Positions 55,128-64,000 of a DNA stretch of 64,000 nucleotides are shown in pieces. How positions within the stretch are numbered: position 1 is the stretch's first letter; each line of letters begins with the position of its first letter. The notes under the pieces were generated by a model. The model did no database searches and had not been told where the DNA came from. It worked only from the letters and a program-made list of their open reading frames with translations. The stretch covers positions 138,617,988 through 138,681,987 of the forward strand of contig NC_050105.1 in the NCBI RefSeq assembly GCF_902167145.1, given 5' to 3'. This DNA is from Zea mays. Taxonomy: Eukaryota; Streptophyta; Magnoliopsida; Poales; Poaceae. The position numbers and the translations under genes were made by a program.

Positions 55128-55874
55128 ACCACAGCGAGCTGCGCGTGCATTAGTATAAGCTTGCTCCGAGCCAGGTGTCGCGCGCCGCGACGAGCCGCCT
55201 GCGCACGCGCTCCATATGCTCGTCGGCTCATTCATGCAAATTGACGTAGGCAGTGGCGCACGCTTGAGCCAGACAGCTAATCGGTCCGGCCGGTCGGTAC
55301 AAAATAAATACCATAGGTACTTATATAAAAATAAAATCTAGTGCGCAAAGTATGGAGAGAATGTTCGTTATCCCACGGTTTTTTACTCAGCATACACTTT
55401 TAAACAATAACTTAGCTATAATAAATTAAGTACTTATAATAATTAGGTTATTTCTATGGATTTTAAGCCCACTCACTCACGTTGAGCAGCAACAAATTAT
55501 TTTATGAATCATTAGTCGAGTTCCTTATTCAAAATAATTACTATTAGATCATAATCATCCTTGCATAAAATAAGGAACGAACCAAATTTCGGGTAGGGTG
55601 CGGCTCACTCATGGTTTAAAATAGAAACCCTCACCCACAACCATGAAACCTCAGGTCGAGTGCGGGTTTCACCCGCGGATTAAAATCTTCGCCCATACCC
55701 GCGCCCCAACGGGTCGAGTACATTTATGTGGGACAAACCCATAAAATGCTAACAATCCTCACCTAAATCTAAACCATGTATTAAACAATTTCAAAGGCAC
55801 TATTCTTTGATATTAAATTAAACATCCACCTAGAACAAGAGTTACACTCGTCCACAAATAAACAATAGACTATG
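55128..55874. other. Intergenic; nothing recognised with confidence
   Basis: Motifs such as CACCCGCGGATTAAAA and CCCATACCCGCGCCCC (55650-55720) resemble subterminal repeats of another hAT-like MITE family. I could not find paired ends or a TSD. Confidence 0.4.
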
Positions 55875-56424
55875 TGAAAGGGAAATATGGTCAAACATTT
55901 TCCTATAAATGATTTTGGTGGTTGAATGCTCAACACAAATAATTGGACTAACTAGTTTGCTCTAAATTATATATTCTACAGGTGCATAGAGGTTCAACAC
56001 AAACCAATAAAAGATCAAAGTTAGGGTTCAAAAGAAAAGAGCAAAAGAAGCCAAAGAGAACCATGGTCTGGCGCACCGGACAGTCCGGTGTGTCACCAGA
56101 CAGTGTCCGGTGCACCAGAGGCAGTACAGTCTGAACTCTTCACCTTCGAGTTTCTGAGGCCGCGCTCCGCTATAATACACCGGATTGTCCAGTGTGCCAC
56201 CGAACTGTCCGGTGCACCAGCGGAGCAACAGCTATCCAGCGCAACGGTCGTCTGCAAAAGTGTGAACAGTGCGCGCAGAAATCAGAGCAGGCGTCAGAGG
56301 CGCACTGAACAGTGAACAGTACCTGTCTGGTGCAGCACCGGACTGTCCGGTGCGACATGAAGTCAGCGCTCCAACGGTCAGAATCTTTAGAACCCTAACG
56401 GTTGGGTTACGTGGCTGGCGTACC
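55875..56424 (+). mobile_element. Opie/Ji-like copia LTR, interrupted by gypsy copy B
   Basis: It begins TGAAAGGGAAATATGGTC and follows the copia LTR at 50829 over about 550 bp, with more divergence than the two LTRs of the full element show. At 56424 it stops in mid-LTR, where the gypsy LTR begins. The remainder should lie beyond the window on the far side of copy B. Confidence 0.9.
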
Positions 56425-58151
56425 TGTCGGGGACCATAATTAGGGGTACCCTCAAGACTCCTAATTCTCAGCTGGTAACCCCCATCAGCATAAAGCTGCA
56501 AAGGCCTGATGGGTGCGATTAAGTCAGGGATCAGTCCATTCGAGCGACTCGATCACGCTTCGCCCGAGCCTAGCCTCGGACAAGGGCAGCCGACCCCGGA
56601 GGATTTCCGTCTCGCCCGAGGACCCCCTCCAACGGCGGACACATCTTCGGCTCGCCCGAGGCCCTGCCTTCGCTAAGAAGCGACCCTGACTAAACCGCCG
56701 CACCGACCGACCAAATCGCAGGAGCATTTAACGCAAAGGTGGCCTGACACCTTTATCCTGACGCGCGCCCTCCGGCAGAGCCGAAGTGACCGCCGTCACT
56801 TCGCCGCTCCACTGACCGGTCCGACAGAAGGACAGCGCCGCCTGCGCCACTCCGACTGCAGCGCCACTTGACAGAGTGATGCTGACAGGAAGCCAGGCCC
56901 TGCCAAAGGCACCATAGGAAGCTCCGCCCGACCCAGGGCTCGGACTCGGGCTCAGCCCCGGAAGACGGCGAACTCCGCTCCGCCCGACCCAGGGCTCGGA
57001 CTCGGGCTCAGCCCCGGAAGACGGCGAACTCCGCTCCGCCCGACCCAGGGCTCGGACTCGGGCTCAGCCCCGGAAGACGGCGAACTCCGCTCCGCCCGAC
57101 CCAGGGCTCGGACTCGGGCTAAGACCCGGAAGACGACGAACTCCGCTTCGCCCGACCCCAGGGCTCGGGCTCGGGCTCAGCCCCAGAAGACGACGAACTC
57201 CGCTCCGCCCGACCCAGGGCTCGGACTCGGGCTCAGCCCCGGAAGACGACGAACTCCGCTCCGCCCGACCCAGGGCTCGGACTCGGGCTAAGACCCGGAA
57301 GACGGCGAACTCCGCTCCGCCCGACCCAGGGCTCGGACTCGGGCTCAGCCCCAGAAGACGATGAACTCCGCCTCACCCGACCCAGGGGCTCGGACTCGGC
57401 CTCGGCCATGGAAGACAGACTCGACCTCGGCTTCGGAGGAGCCTCCACGTCGCCCAACCTAGGGCGCAGGCCAGCCACGTCAACAGGAAGCGCCATCATC
57501 ACCCTACCCCGAGCTGACTCGGGCCGCAGAGAACAAGACCGGTGTCCCATCTGGCTGTCTCCACCAGATAGGCGATGATGGCGCCCCGCATGCCCTGTGA
57601 CGACGGCGGCTCTCAGCTCTCTTACGGAAGCAGGAGGACGTCAGCAAGGACACAACCGCTCCGACAGTTGTCCCTCTGCTAGGCTCCGCCACTCCTCTGA
57701 CGGCCACGACATCACACTAGTTGGGTTCCAGGATCTCTCCGGCTGCCACATTGGCATGTACTCAGGGCACTAGCTCTCCCTCGCTAGACACGTAGCACTC
57801 TGCTACACCCCCATTGTACACCTGGATCCTCTCCTTGCGTCTATAAAACGAAGGACCAGGGACTTCTTAGAAAAGGTTGGCCGCGCGGGACGAGGACGGG
57901 ACAGGCGCTCTCTTGGGGCCGCTCGCTTCCCTCACCCGCGTGGACGCTTGTAACCCCCTACTGCAAGCGCACCCGACCTGGGCACGGGACGAACACGAAG
58001 GCTGCGGGATTCCCACCTCTCTCGCGCCGGTCTCCGGCCGCCTCGCTCTTTTCCCCCCTTCGCGCTCGCCCACGCGCTCGACCCATCTGGGCTGGGGCAC
58101 GCGGCACTCACTCGTCGGCCTGAGGGACCCCCCGGTCTCGAAACGCCGACA
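56425..58151 (+). mobile_element. 5' LTR of gypsy copy B
   Basis: It begins TGTCGGGGACCATAATTA and ends AACGCCGACA; 1727 bp. A TATA box (TATAAAAC) lies at 57842. It is homologous along its length to 8044-9886. Confidence 0.94.
56925..57370 (+). repeat. 56-bp tandem repeat array in the LTR of copy B
   Basis: About eight units of the same 56-bp repeat as at 8545-9062, around CCCGACCCAGGGCTCGGACT. Units alternate between CTCAGCCCC and CTAAGACCC endings. Confidence 0.9.
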
Positions 58152-58153
58152 GT

Positions 58154-58171
58154 TGGCGCGCCAGGTAGGGG
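58154..58171 (+). other. Primer-binding site of gypsy copy B
   Basis: TGGCGCGCCAGGTAGGGG follows the LTR after two bases. It starts TGG, the complement of a tRNA CCA end. This form is common in large grass gypsy elements. I do not assign the tRNA. Confidence 0.8.
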
Positions 58172-58211
58172 CCTACTGCGTGTTGACGAACAGCTTCCCG
58201 TCAAGCTCCAG

Positions 58212-60326
58212 ATGGGCAGTCTCCAACAACCTCTCCAACCCGGGACGGTGCTCCGTTTCGGGAGTCTTGAGTTCATGTCCCTCGATGGCAGCTACGACAT
58301 GATACTCCTTCCACCGCCGCGCGACAACGACAATGGTGGCCGACAGCCCGCCCGCCGGTGGCGGAATCGACGACGTCTTCCCCGCGTGGCGGAAGAACAA
58401 CATTCGAGCTCGCCCCGTCCTCTCCCCCGCCGACGGAGGAGGAGGCGGGGCAACCAAGGCCAAGCAGGAGGTCGCGCCTCATCGACTGTCGAGCGAGTCG
58501 ACGTCCCTGGCACCCCAACGGGGGGCGCGTTGGGCGTCGACCTCGCGTTTGAGACAAAGGCGAGCGCCGTCTCCCTGCGACACGCCAATCCCGAGCAAGT
58601 GGACGACGCCAGCGCGCTTGCGAAAAGCTTGCAGGACGTCGCCCTCGTACCGGAGGCGACGATGCAGTCAGTCCTCGACGTGACTTCATCGTCGCTCGAC
58701 GACCAAAAGGTACCAACCGATTCCCATCCTGCGTCATTTGTACTCCGCCTCAACCCGCCTAGCAATCTCGCTTTGGCGGGCGCCCTTGTAAAGGCGAGTA
58801 CAAACCCTCTGGGGTTTCGCTTGCGGTCGCCTTGGGACCGGCTGACGGACGTCTCGACCTACGGGCCCTCTGGGTCCGAGGAAGATGACGACCCCAACAT
58901 CTGTTGGGATTTCTCTGGATTTGGCAACCCCCGGGCCATGTGGAACTTCATGACCGCATGTGACTACTGCCTCTCTGACTGTTCCGACGGTAGCCGCAGC
59001 CTCGACGACGAGGACTGCGGCCCAAGCCGCGAATGTTTCCACGTCGATCTAGGGGGTCCCTCCGAAGGCAATCATCTCGGCATGCCGGAGGACGGTGCTC
59101 CCTCTGGGCCGGTGCCTCGCGCTGACATCCCGCGGGAGCTAGATGTGGTCCCCGTTCCGACGGGGGGTTACGACCCACAGCTTGAGCAAGTCCGCGGGGC
59201 GCAGGCCAGGATCGACGAGGGAGCAAGAGCGCTTGAGCCGATCCGTCGGGACGTCGGGCAGGCATGGGTGGGCCAACCCCCGGCCGGAGAAATACGTCAC
59301 CTGCCCCAGGGTCTCCAGCACCGCGTCGCCGATGTCGTCAGGGTCAGGCCACCACCTGCATCCAGTGGGGTCGGTCAGAACCTGGCCGCAGCAGCGATGC
59401 TCCTCCGCACAATGCCGGAGCCATCCACCACCGAGGGTCGGCGAATCCAAGGAGAACTCAAAAATCTCCTGGAAGGCGCCGCGGTCCGACGGGCCGAGAG
59501 CACTGCCTCCCGAAGGCAAGGATATCCCTCGGAACCTCATGCCGCGACCTCCCGATTCATGCGGGAAGCCTCGGTCTACACCGGGCGCACGCGCAACACC
59601 GCGCCTGCGGCCCCGGGCCACCTCGGCAATGAGCGCCATCACCGTGACCGTCGAGCCCACCTCAACGAGAGGGTGCGCCGAGGCTATCACCCCAGGCGTG
59701 GGGGATGCTACGACAGCGGGGAGGATTGGAGTCCCTCACCCGAACCACCCAGTCCGCAGGTCTTCAGCCGGGCCATCCGGCGGGCGCCGTTCCCGACCCG
59801 GTTCCGACCCTCGACTACTATCACAAAGTACTCGGGGGAAACGAGGACGGAATTGTGGCTCACGGACTACCGCCTGGCCTGCCAACTGGGTGGAACAGAC
59901 GACGACAACCTCATCATCCGCAACCTCCCCCTGTTCCTCTCCGACACCGCTCGCGCCTGGTTGGAGCACCTGCCTCCGGGGCAGATCTCCAACTGGGATG
60001 ACCTGGTCCAAGCCTTCGTCGGAAATTTCCAGGGCACGTATGTGCGCCCTGGGAATTCCTGGGACCTCCGAGGCTGCCGACAGCAGCCGGGAGAGTCTCT
60101 TCGAGACTACATCCGGCGATTCTCGAAGCAGCGCACCGAGCTGCCCAACATCACCGACTCAGATGTCATCGGCGCGTTCCTTGCCGGCACCACCTGCCGC
60201 GACCTGGTGAGCAAGTTGGGTCGCAAGACCCCCACCAGGGCGAGCGAGCTGATGGACATCGCCACCAAGTTCGCCTCTGGCCAGGAGGCGGAAGAGGCTA
60301 TCTTCCGAAAGGACAAGCAGCCCTAG
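58212..60326 (+). CDS. gypsy copy B Gag polyprotein (704 codons, ends in TAG)
   Basis: The first ATG after the primer-binding site in the polyprotein frame is at 58212. The first 500 residues are low-complexity, with acidic and R/P-rich parts. Residues about 525-690 form the retrotransposon gag (capsid) domain: Y-S-G-E-T-R-T-E-L-W-L-T-D-Y, A-R-A-W-L-E-H-L-P, and S-L-R-D-Y-I-R-R-F-S-K-Q. The TAG at 60324-60326 lies after K-D-K-Q-P, and the frame continues directly beyond it. It is therefore likely a mutated sense codon rather than the natural end. Gag would assemble the virus-like particle that packages the RNA. Confidence 0.88.
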   Translation: MGSLQQPLQPGTVLRFGSLEFMSLDGSYDMILLPPPRDNDNGGRQPARRWRNRRRLPRVAEEQHSSSPRPLPRRRRRRRGNQGQAGGRASSTVERVDVPGTPTGGALGVDLAFETKASAVSLRHANPEQVDDASALAKSLQDVALVPEATMQSVLDVTSSSLDDQKVPTDSHPASFVLRLNPPSNLALAGALVKASTNPLGFRLRSPWDRLTDVSTYGPSGSEEDDDPNICWDFSGFGNPRAMWNFMTACDYCLSDCSDGSRSLDDEDCGPSRECFHVDLGGPSEGNHLGMPEDGAPSGPVPRADIPRELDVVPVPTGGYDPQLEQVRGAQARIDEGARALEPIRRDVGQAWVGQPPAGEIRHLPQGLQHRVADVVRVRPPPASSGVGQNLAAAAMLLRTMPEPSTTEGRRIQGELKNLLEGAAVRRAESTASRRQGYPSEPHAATSRFMREASVYTGRTRNTAPAAPGHLGNERHHRDRRAHLNERVRRGYHPRRGGCYDSGEDWSPSPEPPSPQVFSRAIRRAPFPTRFRPSTTITKYSGETRTELWLTDYRLACQLGGTDDDNLIIRNLPLFLSDTARAWLEHLPPGQISNWDDLVQAFVGNFQGTYVRPGNSWDLRGCRQQPGESLRDYIRRFSKQRTELPNITDSDVIGAFLAGTTCRDLVSKLGRKTPTRASELMDIATKFASGQEAEEAIFRKDKQP

Positions 60327-61460
60327 GGCCGCCCGTCGGAAGATGCTCCCGAGGCGTCTACTCCGTGCAGCGCCAAGAAGAAAGGCAAGAAGAAGTCGCA
60401 AGCGAAACGCGACGCCGCCGACGCGGACCTTGTCGCCGTCGCCGAGTACAAGAACCCTCGAAAGCCCCCCGGAGGTGCCAACCTCTTTGACAAGATGCTC
60501 AAGGAGTCGTGCCCCTATCATCAGGGGCCCGTCAAGCACACCCTTGAGGAGTGCGTCATGCTTCGGCGCCACTTCCACAGGGCCGGGCCACCCGCGGAGG
60601 GTGGCAGGGCCCGCGACGACGACAAGAAGGAAGATCACCAAGCAGGAGAGTTCCCCGAGGTCCGCGACTGCTTCATGATCTACGGCGGGCACGCGGCGAA
60701 TGCCTCGGCTCGGCATCACAAGCAAGAGCGCCGGGAGGTCTGCTCGGTGAAGGTGGCGGCGCCAGCCTACCTAGACTGGTCCGACAAGCCCATCACCTTC
60801 GACCAAGCTGATCACCCCGACCACGTGCCGAGCCCGGGGAAATACCCGCTCGTCGTCGACCCTGTCATCGGTGACGTCAGGCTCACCAAGGTCCTTATGG
60901 ACGGGGGCAGCAGCCTCAACATCATCTACGCTGAGACCCTCGGGCTCCTGCGCGTCGATCTGTCCTCTGTCCGAGCAGGCGCTGCGCCCTTCCACGGGAT
61001 CATTCCCGGGAAGCGCGTCCAGCCCCTCGGACGACTCGACCTCCCTGTCTGTTTCGGAACACCCTCCAACTTCCGAAGGGAGACTCTGACGTTCGAGGTG
61101 GTCGGGTTCCGAGGAACCTACCACGCGGTGCTGGGGAGGCCATGCTACGCGAAGTTCATGCCCGTCCCCAACTACACCTACCTGAAGCTCAAGATGCCGG
61201 GCCCCAACGGGGTCATCACCGTCGGCCCCACGTACAAACACGCGTTCGAATGCGACGTGGAGTGCGTGGAGTACGCCGAGGCCCTCGCCGAGTCCGAGGC
61301 CCTCATCGCCGACCTGGAGAGCCTCTCCAAAGAGGTGCCAGACGTGAAGCGTCATGCCGGCAACTTCGAGCCAGTGGAGACGGCTAAGACCGTCCCCCTC
61401 GACCCCAGTGGCGACGCCTCCAAGCAGATCCGGATCGGTTCTGGGCTCGAGCCTAAATAG
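60327..61460 (+). CDS. gypsy copy B gag C-terminus and protease, ends in TAG
   Basis: Same frame as gag. A lysine-rich stretch (K-K-K-G-K-K-K-S) and a region with C-P-Y-H-Q-G and H-T-L-E-E-C-V-M-L, a knuckle-like C/H arrangement, precede the protease. The protease active site is L-M-D-G-G-S-S-L-N-I-I-Y with D at 60900-60902. Its flap/C-terminal part is F-R-G-T-Y-H-A-V-L-G-R-P. The TAG at 61458-61460 comes just before E-A-V-L-V-D-F-L, the usual lead-in to RT. The same TAG is present in copy A at 1315. Confidence 0.88.
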   Translation, partial: GRPSEDAPEASTPCSAKKKGKKKSQAKRDAADADLVAVAEYKNPRKPPGGANLFDKMLKESCPYHQGPVKHTLEECVMLRRHFHRAGPPAEGGRARDDDKKEDHQAGEFPEVRDCFMIYGGHAANASARHHKQERREVCSVKVAAPAYLDWSDKPITFDQADHPDHVPSPGKYPLVVDPVIGDVRLTKVLMDGGSSLNIIYAETLGLLRVDLSSVRAGAAPFHGIIPGKRVQPLGRLDLPVCFGTPSNFRRETLTFEVVGFRGTYHAVLGRPCYAKFMPVPNYTYLKLKMPGPNGVITVGPTYKHAFECDVECVEYAEALAESEALIADLESLSKEVPDVKRHAGNFEPVETAKTVPLDPSGDASKQIRIGSGLEPK

Positions 61461-62732
61461 GAAGCAGTGCTCGTCGACTTTCTCCGCGCGAACGCCGACG
61501 TCTTCGCGTGGAGTCCCTCGGACATGCCCGGCATACCGAGGAATGTCGCCGAGCACTCGCTGGATATTCGGGCCGGAGCCCGACCGGTCAAGCAGCCTCT
61601 GCGCCGATTCGATGAGGAGAAGCGCAGAGCGATAGGCGAGGAGATCCACAAGCTAATGGCAGCCGGGTTCATCAAAGAGGTATTCCATCCCGAATGGCTC
61701 GCCAACCCTGTGCTTGTGAGAAAGAAAGGGGGGAAATGGCGGATGTGTGTAGACTACACTGGTCTCAACAAAGCATGTCCGAAGGTTCCCTACCCTCTGC
61801 CTCGCATCGATCAAATCGTGGATTCCACCGCTGGGTGCGAAACCCTGTCTTTCCTCGATGCCTACTCGGGGTATCATCAAATCAGGATGAAAGAGTCCGA
61901 CCAGCTCGCGACTTCTTTCATCACGCCCTCCGGCATGTACTGCTATGTCACCATGCCGTTCGGTTTGAGGAATGCGGGTGCGACGTACCAGCGGTGCATG
62001 AACCATGTGTTCGGCGAACACATCGGTCGCACGGTCGAGGCCTATGTCGATGACATCGTAGTCAAGACAAGGAAAGCTTCTGACCTCCTCTCCGACCTTG
62101 AAGTGACATTCCGGTGTCTCAAGGCAAAAGGCGTCAAGCTCAATCCCGAGAAGTGTGTCTTCGGGGTACCCCCGGGCATGCTCTTGGGGTTCATCGTCTC
62201 CGAGCGGGGCATCGAAGCCAACCCGGAGAAGATCGCAGCCATCACCAGCATGGGGCCCATCAAGGACTTAAAAGGTGTACAGAGGGTCATGGGATGTCTC
62301 GCGGCCCTGAGCCGCTTCATCTCACGCCTCGGCGAAAGAGGCCTGCCTCTGTACCGCCTCTTAAGGAAGGCCGAGTGCTTCACTTGGACCCCTGAGGCCG
62401 AAGAAGCTCTCGGGGACCTGAAGGCGCTCCTCACCAAGGCGCCTATCTTGGTGCCCCCAGCTGATGGAGAAGCCCTCTTGGTCTACGTCGCCGTGACCAC
62501 TCAGGTGGTTAGCGCCGCGATTGTGGTCGAGAGGCAAGAAGAGGGGCATGCATTGCCCGTTCAGAGGTCAGTTTACTTCGTCAGCGAGGTACTGTCCGAA
62601 ACCAAGATCCGCTACCCACAAGTTCAGAAGCTGCTGTATGCAGTGATCCTGACGAGGCGGAAGTTGCGACACTACTTCGAGTCTCACCCGGTAACTGTGG
62701 TGTCATCCTTCCCCCTGGGGGAGATCATCTAG
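61461..62732 (+). CDS. gypsy copy B reverse transcriptase
   Basis: Same frame. The RT is complete: [21 protein letters not shown] (first catalytic D), [14 protein letters not shown], and Y-V-D-D at 62043-62054 (catalytic pair). [11 protein letters not shown] and the connection region follow, with [10 protein letters not shown]. The TAG at 62730 falls in the conserved RT/RNase H junction, where I would expect a sense codon. It probably truncates the polyprotein. Confidence 0.92.
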   Translation, partial: EAVLVDFLRANADVFAWSPSDMPGIPRNVAEHSLDIRAGARPVKQPLRRFDEEKRRAIGEEIHKLMAAGFIKEVFHPEWLANPVLVRKKGGKWRMCVDYTGLNKACPKVPYPLPRIDQIVDSTAGCETLSFLDAYSGYHQIRMKESDQLATSFITPSGMYCYVTMPFGLRNAGATYQRCMNHVFGEHIGRTVEAYVDDIVVKTRKASDLLSDLEVTFRCLKAKGVKLNPEKCVFGVPPGMLLGFIVSERGIEANPEKIAAITSMGPIKDLKGVQRVMGCLAALSRFISRLGERGLPLYRLLRKAECFTWTPEAEEALGDLKALLTKAPILVPPADGEALLVYVAVTTQVVSAAIVVERQEEGHALPVQRSVYFVSEVLSETKIRYPQVQKLLYAVILTRRKLRHYFESHPVTVVSSFPLGEII

Positions 62733-63854
62733 TACCGAGAGGCCTCGGGCAGGATTGCGAAGTGGGCGGTGGAAATCATGGGCGAGACCATCTCGTTCGC
62801 GCCTCGGAAGGCCATCAAGTCCCAGGTCTTGGCGGACTTCGTAGCCGAATGGGTCGACACCCAGCTACCGACGGCTCCGATTCAACCGGAGCTCTGGACC
62901 ATGTTTTTCGATGGGTCGTTGATGAAGACGGGAGCCGGCGCAGGCCTACTCTTCGTCTCACCCCTCGGGAAACACCTACGCTATGTGCTACGCCTCCATT
63001 TCCCGGCGTCCAACAATGTGGCTGAGTACGAAGCTCTAATCAACGGATTGCGAATCGCCATCGAGCTAGGGGTCCGACGCCTCGACGCTTGCGGCGACTC
63101 GCGGCTCGTCATCGACCAAGTCATGAAGAACTCCCACTGCCGCGACTCGAAGATGGAGGCCTACTGCGATGAGGTTCGGCGTCTGGAAGACAAGTTCTAC
63201 GGGCTCGAGCTTAACCACATCGCTCGGTGCTACAACGAGACTGCGGACGAGCTGGCAAAAATAGCCTCGGGGCGAACAACGGTTCCCCCGGACGTCTTCT
63301 CCCGGGATCTGCATCAGCCCTCCGTCAAGATCGACGACCCTCCCGAGCCCGAGGCGCCCTCGGTCCAGCCCGAGGTACCCTCGGCACGACCCGAGGCACC
63401 CTCAGCTCAACCCGAGGTACCCTCGGTCTCTGAGGGCGAGGCATTGCGCATCGAGGAGGAGCGAAGTGGGGCCACGCCTGAACGAAATTGGCAGACCCCG
63501 TACCTGCAATATCTCCGCCAAGGAGAGCTACCCCTCGACCGAGCCGAGGCTCGGCGGATAGCGCGACGCGCCAAGTCGTTCGTCTTGCTGGGCGATGAGA
63601 AGGAACTCTACCACCGCAGTCCCTCGGGCATCCTCCAGCAATGCATCTCCATCGCCGAAGGTCAGGAACTCCTGCAAGAGATACACTCGGGGGCTTGCGG
63701 CCATCACGCAGTGCCTCGAGCCCTCGTCGGGAATGCTTTCCGGCAAGGCTTCTACTGGCCAACGGCGGTGGCTGACGCCACTAGAATTGTCCGCACCTGC
63801 GAAGGGTGTCAATTCTATGCGAAGCAGACCCACCTGCCCGCTCAGGCTCTGTAG
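62733..63854 (+). CDS. gypsy copy B RNase H and integrase zinc-binding domain
   Basis: Same frame. W-T-M-F-F-D-G-S (first D), V-A-E-Y-E-A-L (E) and A-C-G-D-S-R-L-V (D) mark RNase H (about 62850-63120). A variable linker of P-E-(A/V)-P-S units (63340-63440) follows. Then comes the H2C2 zinc finger of integrase, H-S-G-A-C-G-H-H ... C-E-G-C-Q-F-Y. The TAG at 63852-63854 corresponds to CAG in copy A (2834-2836), a direct C-to-T change. Confidence 0.92.
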   Translation, partial: YREASGRIAKWAVEIMGETISFAPRKAIKSQVLADFVAEWVDTQLPTAPIQPELWTMFFDGSLMKTGAGAGLLFVSPLGKHLRYVLRLHFPASNNVAEYEALINGLRIAIELGVRRLDACGDSRLVIDQVMKNSHCRDSKMEAYCDEVRRLEDKFYGLELNHIARCYNETADELAKIASGRTTVPPDVFSRDLHQPSVKIDDPPEPEAPSVQPEVPSARPEAPSAQPEVPSVSEGEALRIEEERSGATPERNWQTPYLQYLRQGELPLDRAEARRIARRAKSFVLLGDEKELYHRSPSGILQQCISIAEGQELLQEIHSGACGHHAVPRALVGNAFRQGFYWPTAVADATRIVRTCEGCQFYAKQTHLPAQAL

Positions 63855-64000
63855 ACAATACCCATCACCTGGCCCTTCGCTGTGTGGGGTCTGGACCTCG
63901 TCGGCCCCTTGCAGAAGGCGCCCGGGGGCTACGCGCACCTGCTGGTCGCCATCGACAAATTCTCCAAGTGGGTCGAGGTCCGACCTCTGAACAGCATCAG
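63855..64000 (+). CDS. gypsy copy B integrase core, cut by window end
   Basis: The frame continues with W-G-L-D-L-V-G-P-L, holding the first catalytic aspartate, and D-K-F-S-K-W-V-E-V. It matches copy A from 3242. The rest of the integrase and the 3' LTR lie beyond the window. Confidence 0.9.

Larger units (their letters stand above)
56425..64000 (+). mobile_element. Ty3/gypsy LTR retrotransposon, copy B (continues past the window)
   Basis: The 5' LTR, primer-binding site, gag, protease, RT, RNase H and the start of integrase are present in order. From 58212 to the window end everything is in one reading frame, broken only by four TAG codons (60324, 61458, 62730, 63852). There is no frameshift, so this copy is better preserved than copy A. 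It inserted into a copia LTR. The bases before the LTR are GTACC; the second TSD copy is outside the window. Confidence 0.93.

Overview
The window looks like plant nuclear DNA from a large grass genome, most probably maize (Zea mays). The reasons are nested LTR retrotransposons resembling the maize Opie/Ji (copia) and Huck/Flip-type (gypsy) families, many small non-autonomous DNA transposons with intact target-site duplications (TSDs), very GC-rich single-exon or few-exon genes, and few genes overall. Family names are recalled from memory and were not checked by search. LAYOUT. 1-9886: an LTR of one retrotransposon (minus strand, cut by the window edge) sits inside the internal region of a gypsy element (copy A, plus strand). 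Copy A is itself inserted in ORF2 of an L1-type LINE. 9887-15180: the 5' half of that LINE (minus strand: endonuclease start and ORF1), broken by a copia solo LTR with a perfect TSD. 15180-34525: gene-poor DNA dense in small DNA transposons. It includes hAT-like elements with 8-bp TSDs, Tourist-like and Stowaway-like MITEs, one Mutator-like MITE with a 9-bp TSD, and a three-level nest at 17941-19696. This stretch holds one intact gene, a RING-H2 E3 ligase (24920-25483), and a broken two-exon fragment of an ER-type M28 peptidase (32122-32955). 35175-37239: a two-exon DUF604/fringe-like glycosyltransferase gene that appears intact. 37500-42900: a LINE 3' fragment, a decayed PIF/Harbinger transposon with two convergent ORFs, and unassigned exon-like sequence. 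42909-52044: a full-length Opie/Ji-type copia element with two LTRs, TSD GGTTG and many inactivating mutations. 52045-55874: more MITEs. 55875-64000: an Opie/Ji-like LTR interrupted by a second gypsy element (copy B), whose 5' LTR and gag-pol region run off the window end. FUNCTIONAL CONTENT. Only two host genes look functional: the RING-H2 ligase (ubiquitin transfer) and the DUF604 glycosyltransferase (probably Golgi). Neither is linked to the other by pathway. Everything else is mobile DNA or its remains. I found no RNA gene, CRISPR array or clearly new biological system. The most informative signals are the nesting order, the family-matched TSDs, a conserved TAG between protease and reverse transcriptase in both gypsy copies, and possible gene-fragment capture at 31.4-33.6 kb.
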